Assembly (NCBI GenBank): GCA_038317685.1
Contig: JBBQBQ010000139.1
Span: forward strand, 1-8,884
Origin: JBBQBQ01 sp038317685
GTDB taxonomy: Bacteria; Desulfobacterota; Desulfuromonadia; Desulfuromonadales; DDH964
DNA: 8,884 bases
Direction: 5' to 3'
This document shows positions 6,179 to 8,884 of the stretch, piece after piece. The notes under the pieces were generated by a model. The model saw only the letters and a list, made by a program, of their open reading frames with translations, searched no databases and was not told the DNA's origin. The position numbers and the translations under genes were made by a program. Position 1 is the first letter of the stretch. Each line of letters starts with the position of its first letter.

Positions 6179-6313
6179 GCTTGAGTTCACGAAGGCTCCG
6201 GAAAAGAACCAAGCCAATTTGAGGACTCGTTTTGTCCCTGTGCTCTCTGCGAACTCTGCACGAGGGGCATTTAAGCCCAAGGAATTTTAGTTCCCTCTCA
6301 AAGTCAATCGCCT
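6179..6313 (+). other. metV leader without a clear gene, promoter or ribosome binding site
   Basis: This 135-bp stretch is less GC-rich than its surroundings. It holds short direct repeats CTGTGC/CTCTGC/CTCTGC (6238-6243, 6245-6250, 6254-6259), a small stem GGGC-ATTTAA-GCCC (6265-6278) and another GGAA-TTTTAG-TTCC (6281-6294). I could not place a convincing promoter. No Shine-Dalgarno sequence lies in the last 20 bp before the metV ATG; the AAGGAA at 6279-6284 is about 30 bp away. Confidence 0.5.
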
Positions 6314-6961
6314 ATGATCGTCAGTGCCCAAAAATCCCGGGAAGAACTCCTCGCCGCTCTCGACGGGCTGAACCGCCTGTTTCTGGTCGGCTGCGCCGCC
6401 TGCGCCACCGCCTGCAAAGCCGGCGGCGAGGAGGAAGTCTTTGCGATGCAGGAATGGCTGCAGGAGATCGGGCGGGAGATCACCGGCAGCGTCATCATCG
6501 ACGAAGCCTGTCACATCCTGCGGGCCAGCCGCGACCTGCGCCAGCGTCGCAGCCAGGTGGAGGGGGCCGAAGCGCTGCTGGTTCTGGCCTGCGGCGCCGG
6601 GGTCCAGTCGATCTCCGCCCAGAACGACCAGTTGGTGATCGGGGCCTTGAACTCCCTCTTCCTCGGCAACGTCCGCCGCATCGGCCGCTACGAGGAGAAA
6701 TGCTCCCTCTGCGGCGACTGCCTCCTCAACGAAACCGCCGGCATCTGCCCGGTGACGACCTGCGCCAAGGGGCTTCTCAACGGCCCCTGCGGGGGGATGG
6801 AAGACGGCCGATGCGAGGCCGACCGGGAGCTCGATTGCGCCTGGCATCTGATCTATGAGCGTCTCAAGCGGCAGGGCCGCCCCGGAGTCTTCGCTCGCCC
6901 GGTCCCGCCGAAAAACTGGGGGAAAGTGCCCCGTCCGGGCCGGCATACCCTTAAACCGTAG
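6314..6961 (+). CDS. metV: MetV, methylene-THF reductase zinc/iron-sulfur partner subunit
   Basis: Partner subunit of a MetVF-type methylene-THF reductase, the MTHFR C-terminal domain family (PF12225-like), known from acetogens as the protein that feeds electrons to the flavin of MetF. The 215-residue protein has 13 cysteines: CAACATAC (C27, C30, C34), C66 in DEACHILR, C93 in LACGAGVQS, then C130, C133, C136 in CSLCGDC, C145, C150, C159, C167 and C175, including the conserved ICPVTTCAKGLLNGPCGG stretch. These fit metal-centre ligands, although which cysteines hold zinc or an Fe-S cluster cannot be read here. metF begins 33 bp downstream, as expected for a complex. The electron-donor subunits known from acetogens (HdrABC-MvhD or RnfC2) are not in the window. 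The ATG is preceded by a nearby in-frame stop with no other start between; no ribosome binding site is evident. Confidence 0.92.
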   Translation: MIVSAQKSREELLAALDGLNRLFLVGCAACATACKAGGEEEVFAMQEWLQEIGREITGSVIIDEACHILRASRDLRQRRSQVEGAEALLVLACGAGVQSISAQNDQLVIGALNSLFLGNVRRIGRYEEKCSLCGDCLLNETAGICPVTTCAKGLLNGPCGGMEDGRCEADRELDCAWHLIYERLKRQGRPGVFARPVPPKNWGKVPRPGRHTLKP

Positions 6962-6994
6962 CGGCAGGTTCCGCCCCCTGCAGGTCATTCATCG

Positions 6995-7852
6995 ATGTCC
7001 CGACTCCAACAGCAACTGGCCACCGGTGTTTTCGTCGTCACTGCCGAGGTCGCCCCGCCCAAAGGTTCGGATCCGGCCGCGGCTCTGGCACGGGCGCGGC
7101 TCCTCGCGGGGGTGACGGCGATCAACGTCACCGACAACCAGGGGGCCAACCTGCGCATGAGCCCGCTGGCGCTGGCGGCCCTGCTGCTCCGGGAAGGGCA
7201 TGAGCCGATCCTGCAGCTGACCTGTCGCGACCGCAACCGCATGGCGCTGCAGTCCGACCTCCTTGGCGCCGGAGCCTTGGGGATCGCGAACCTCCTCCTT
7301 CTCTCCGGGGACCATCCCCGCTTCGGCGACCATCCCGGGGCGAAGGCGGTCTTCGACCTCGATGCGGTGCAGTTGCTGCAGGCCGCCAGCGGGCTGATGG
7401 AAGGCCATGATATGGCCGGCAAGCCTTTGACCGGGACCCCGTGTTTCTTTGCCGGGGCGGCCGTCACCCCCGAGGCCGAACCTTTCGAGCTGATGTTCCA
7501 GAAATATGCTAAAAAGGTGCAGGTCGGGGCCCGTTTCTTTCAGACCCAGGCGGTCTTCGATACCGGCAAGCTGGAGACGTTCATGGCTGCGGCCCGGCCC
7601 CTGAAGCGGCCGGTCCTCCTCGGGGTTCTCCTCCTCAAAAGTGCCCGGATGGCCCGCTTCCTCAACGCCAACATCCCCGGAGTGCGGGTCCCCGAAGTGC
7701 TGATTGGTCGGCTGGAACGGGCCGCCGACCCCCTCGCCGAAGGGGTGCTTATCGCCCGCGAACTGGTCGCCGCCGCCCGCAGCCTCTGCCAGGGGGTGCA
7801 TCTGATGACCCTCGGGGAGGAACAACGGATTCCCGAGATTTTGGCCCCCTAG
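6995..7852 (+). CDS. metF: 5,10-methylenetetrahydrofolate reductase, MetF subunit
   Basis: FAD-dependent TIM-barrel enzyme that reduces 5,10-methylene-THF to 5-methyl-THF for methionine synthesis, or runs between the two forms in acetyl-CoA-type pathways. The 285-residue length matches bacterial MetF without a eukaryotic regulatory domain. Catalytic E18 sits in TAEVAPPKG near the N-terminus, the equivalent of Glu28 in E. coli. LQLTCRDRNR (74-82 region) and LLLLSGDHP with D106, the flavin-modulating Asp position, are clear. It follows metV by 33 bp, with a weak CAGG ribosome binding site, so the two are very likely translated from one mRNA as subunits of one enzyme. In MetVF enzymes MetF does not take electrons directly from NADH, so the physiological donor here is open. 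gcvT follows after 56 bp. Confidence 0.96.
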   Translation: MSRLQQQLATGVFVVTAEVAPPKGSDPAAALARARLLAGVTAINVTDNQGANLRMSPLALAALLLREGHEPILQLTCRDRNRMALQSDLLGAGALGIANLLLLSGDHPRFGDHPGAKAVFDLDAVQLLQAASGLMEGHDMAGKPLTGTPCFFAGAAVTPEAEPFELMFQKYAKKVQVGARFFQTQAVFDTGKLETFMAAARPLKRPVLLGVLLLKSARMARFLNANIPGVRVPEVLIGRLERAADPLAEGVLIARELVAAARSLCQGVHLMTLGEEQRIPEILAP

Positions 7853-7872
7853 GGGCGCCTTGGATTGAGTCA

Positions 7873-7891
7873 GGGCGGGGATACCCCGCCC
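7873..7891. repeat. 19-bp perfect inverted repeat before the gcvT ribosome binding site
   Basis: GGGCGGGG (7873-7880), ATA, then CCCCGCCC (7884-7891) form a perfect 8-bp GC stem with a three-base loop. It lies 20 bp after the metF stop and 5 bp before the AAAGGA ribosome binding site of gcvT. No T-run follows. It could be a processing or attenuation hairpin or a protein-binding operator; no glycine aptamer fits in the 56-bp gap. Confidence 0.75.
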
Positions 7892-7908
7892 CCACGAAAG
7901 GATCGGTC

Positions 7909-8884
7909 ATGTTGCGGAAGACTCCCCTGAACGAGGTCCACCGGCAGCTCGGCGCCCGCATGGTCGAATTCGGTGGCTGGGATATGCCGGTCCAGTATCG
8001 CGGCGTCATCGAGGAACATCTGGCGGTGCGCCAGGCCGCCGGCCTTTTCGACGTTTCCCACATGGGGGAGATCATGGTCACCGGTCCGGGGGCTCTGGCC
8101 TACCTTCAGGAGGTGGCGATCAACGACGCCGGTCACCTGGTCGACGGCCAGGTCCAGTACAGTGCCCTCTGCTATCCCGACGGGGGGGCCGTCGACGACA
8201 TCACCGTGTACCGTTTCGGACCCGAGCGCTACCTCCTCTGCGTCAATGCCTCGAATACCGAAAAAGACTTCGCCTGGATGGAAGAAGTCCTCGCCTCCGG
8301 GGACTTTCCCGGGGTAACGCTGCGCAATGCCAGCAGCGACTTCGCCCAGCTGGCCCTGCAGGGGCCGATGGCGGAGGGGATTCTGCGGCGCCTTACCAGC
8401 GTCGATCTGGGCGCCATCGTCTTCTATCACTTTGCCGAAGGGGAGGTGGCCGGGATTCCGACCCTCATCTCCCGCACCGGCTATACCGGAGAAGCCGGTT
8501 TCGAACTTTATTGCTCCCCGGGAGACGCCGTCGGACTGTGGGGCGCGCTCATGGCGGCCGGGAGCTGCGACGGGTTGGTGCCGATCGGCCTCGGCGCCCG
8601 GGACACCTTGCGCCTGGAGATGAAATACGCCCTGTACGGCCATGAACTCTCTCCGGAGATCTCGCCGCTGGAGGCCGGGCTCGGCTGGATCACCAAACTG
8701 GAAAAGCCTTCCTTCATCGGCCGTTCGGCCCTTCTCAAACTGCAGGAAGAGGGGGTGCCGCGGCGGCTGATCGGCTTGAAGTTGACCGAACCGGGGGTGC
8801 CCCGTGCCGACTACCCGGTCTTCCAGGGAGAGGAGGAGGTCGGTGTCGTCACCAGCGGCACCATGTCCCCCTCCTTGCGGGTCG
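7909..8884 (+). CDS. gcvT: Glycine cleavage system T protein (aminomethyltransferase), 3' end cut
   Basis: GcvT releases ammonia from the aminomethyl group carried on lipoylated GcvH and transfers the carbon to THF, giving 5,10-methylene-THF, the substrate shared by FolD and MetF encoded just upstream. The 325 codons present show the family signatures: FGGWDMPVQY (21-30), GLFDVSHMGE (45-54), QYSALCYPDGGAVDDITVY with D96/D97 near the catalytic Asp, CVNASNTEKD, RTGYTGEAGFELY, and GLGARDTLRLEMKYALYGHE. Family members are about 360-370 residues, so roughly 40 are missing beyond the edge. ATG 7909 has AAAGGA 6-7 bp upstream and matches the usual N-terminus (LRKTPLNEVHRQLGARMVEF). gcvH and gcvP genes would be expected downstream, outside this window. 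Confidence 0.97.
   Translation, partial: MLRKTPLNEVHRQLGARMVEFGGWDMPVQYRGVIEEHLAVRQAAGLFDVSHMGEIMVTGPGALAYLQEVAINDAGHLVDGQVQYSALCYPDGGAVDDITVYRFGPERYLLCVNASNTEKDFAWMEEVLASGDFPGVTLRNASSDFAQLALQGPMAEGILRRLTSVDLGAIVFYHFAEGEVAGIPTLISRTGYTGEAGFELYCSPGDAVGLWGALMAAGSCDGLVPIGLGARDTLRLEMKYALYGHELSPEISPLEAGLGWITKLEKPSFIGRSALLKLQEEGVPRRLIGLKLTEPGVPRADYPVFQGEEEVGVVTSGTMSPSLRV

Noticed and set aside
5222..6280. 352-codon open frame on the minus strand antisense to folD
   Set aside because: It mirrors folD, has no family-like motifs and arises from GC-rich codon use; folD itself is unmistakable.
6105..6290. Similar short peptides (RREPG-x-PGSRRS) read on both strands near 6130-6190
   Set aside because: This is the automatic result of translating the 38-bp palindrome in both directions, not a pair of related genes.
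6232..6858. 208-codon plus-strand frame overlapping metV
   Set aside because: It is an Arg/Pro-rich frame shifted relative to metV, which has conserved cysteine motifs.
7853..7908. Glycine riboswitch before gcvT
   Set aside because: The 56-bp gap is too short for even one glycine aptamer and shows only a simple hairpin.

Overview
The window is GC-rich (roughly two thirds G+C by eye) bacterial chromosome with tightly packed genes. The gene set points to the Desulfuromonadia/Geobacter-Desulfuromonas type of anaerobe: a stand-alone MetV next to MetF, folD and gcvT close by, a CPA2 antiporter with a separate RCK protein, a Cys-rich PAS-GGDEF protein and an FmdB-type zinc ribbon. This assignment is inference from gene content and gene order, not from a search. 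I see no transposase, integrase, CRISPR array, tRNA or rRNA.

Left part (1-3380, minus strand). Three genes run leftward from a start at 3380: an RCK (TrkA-N/TrkA-C) protein with two further UspA-like domains, a membrane CPA2-type cation:proton antiporter that has no RCK domain of its own, and a PAS-GGDEF diguanylate cyclase cut by the window edge. The first two are 9 bp apart and almost certainly form a channel/transporter plus cytosolic nucleotide-sensing subunit. The cyclase follows after 78 bp and may be co-transcribed.

Middle part (3381-5278). A divergent intergenic region carries a good sigma70-like promoter for a small FmdB-family zinc-ribbon gene, which is closed by a textbook intrinsic terminator. 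After about 180 bp rich in short hairpins comes a lipoprotein zinc peptidase of the predicted-aminopeptidase (COG4324) type, apparently with its own promoter.

Right part (5221-8884, plus strand). folD, metV, metF and gcvT (cut by the right edge) lie head to tail. All act on methylene-tetrahydrofolate: FolD interconverts it with methenyl/formyl-THF, MetV-MetF reduces it to (or re-oxidises it from) methyl-THF, and GcvT makes it from glycine. This is a compact one-carbon hub. A 38-bp near-perfect palindrome separates folD from metV, and a 19-bp palindrome sits just before the gcvT ribosome binding site.

Most of the window is recognisable, ordinary biology. The points most worth a second look are the four-cysteine PAS domain of the cyclase, the atypical ion-site motif of the antiporter with its trans RCK/Usp partner, the MetV-MetF pair without a visible electron-donor partner, and the palindromes at 3978-4011, 6141-6178 and 7873-7891. 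I did not find convincing evidence of an entirely undescribed system.
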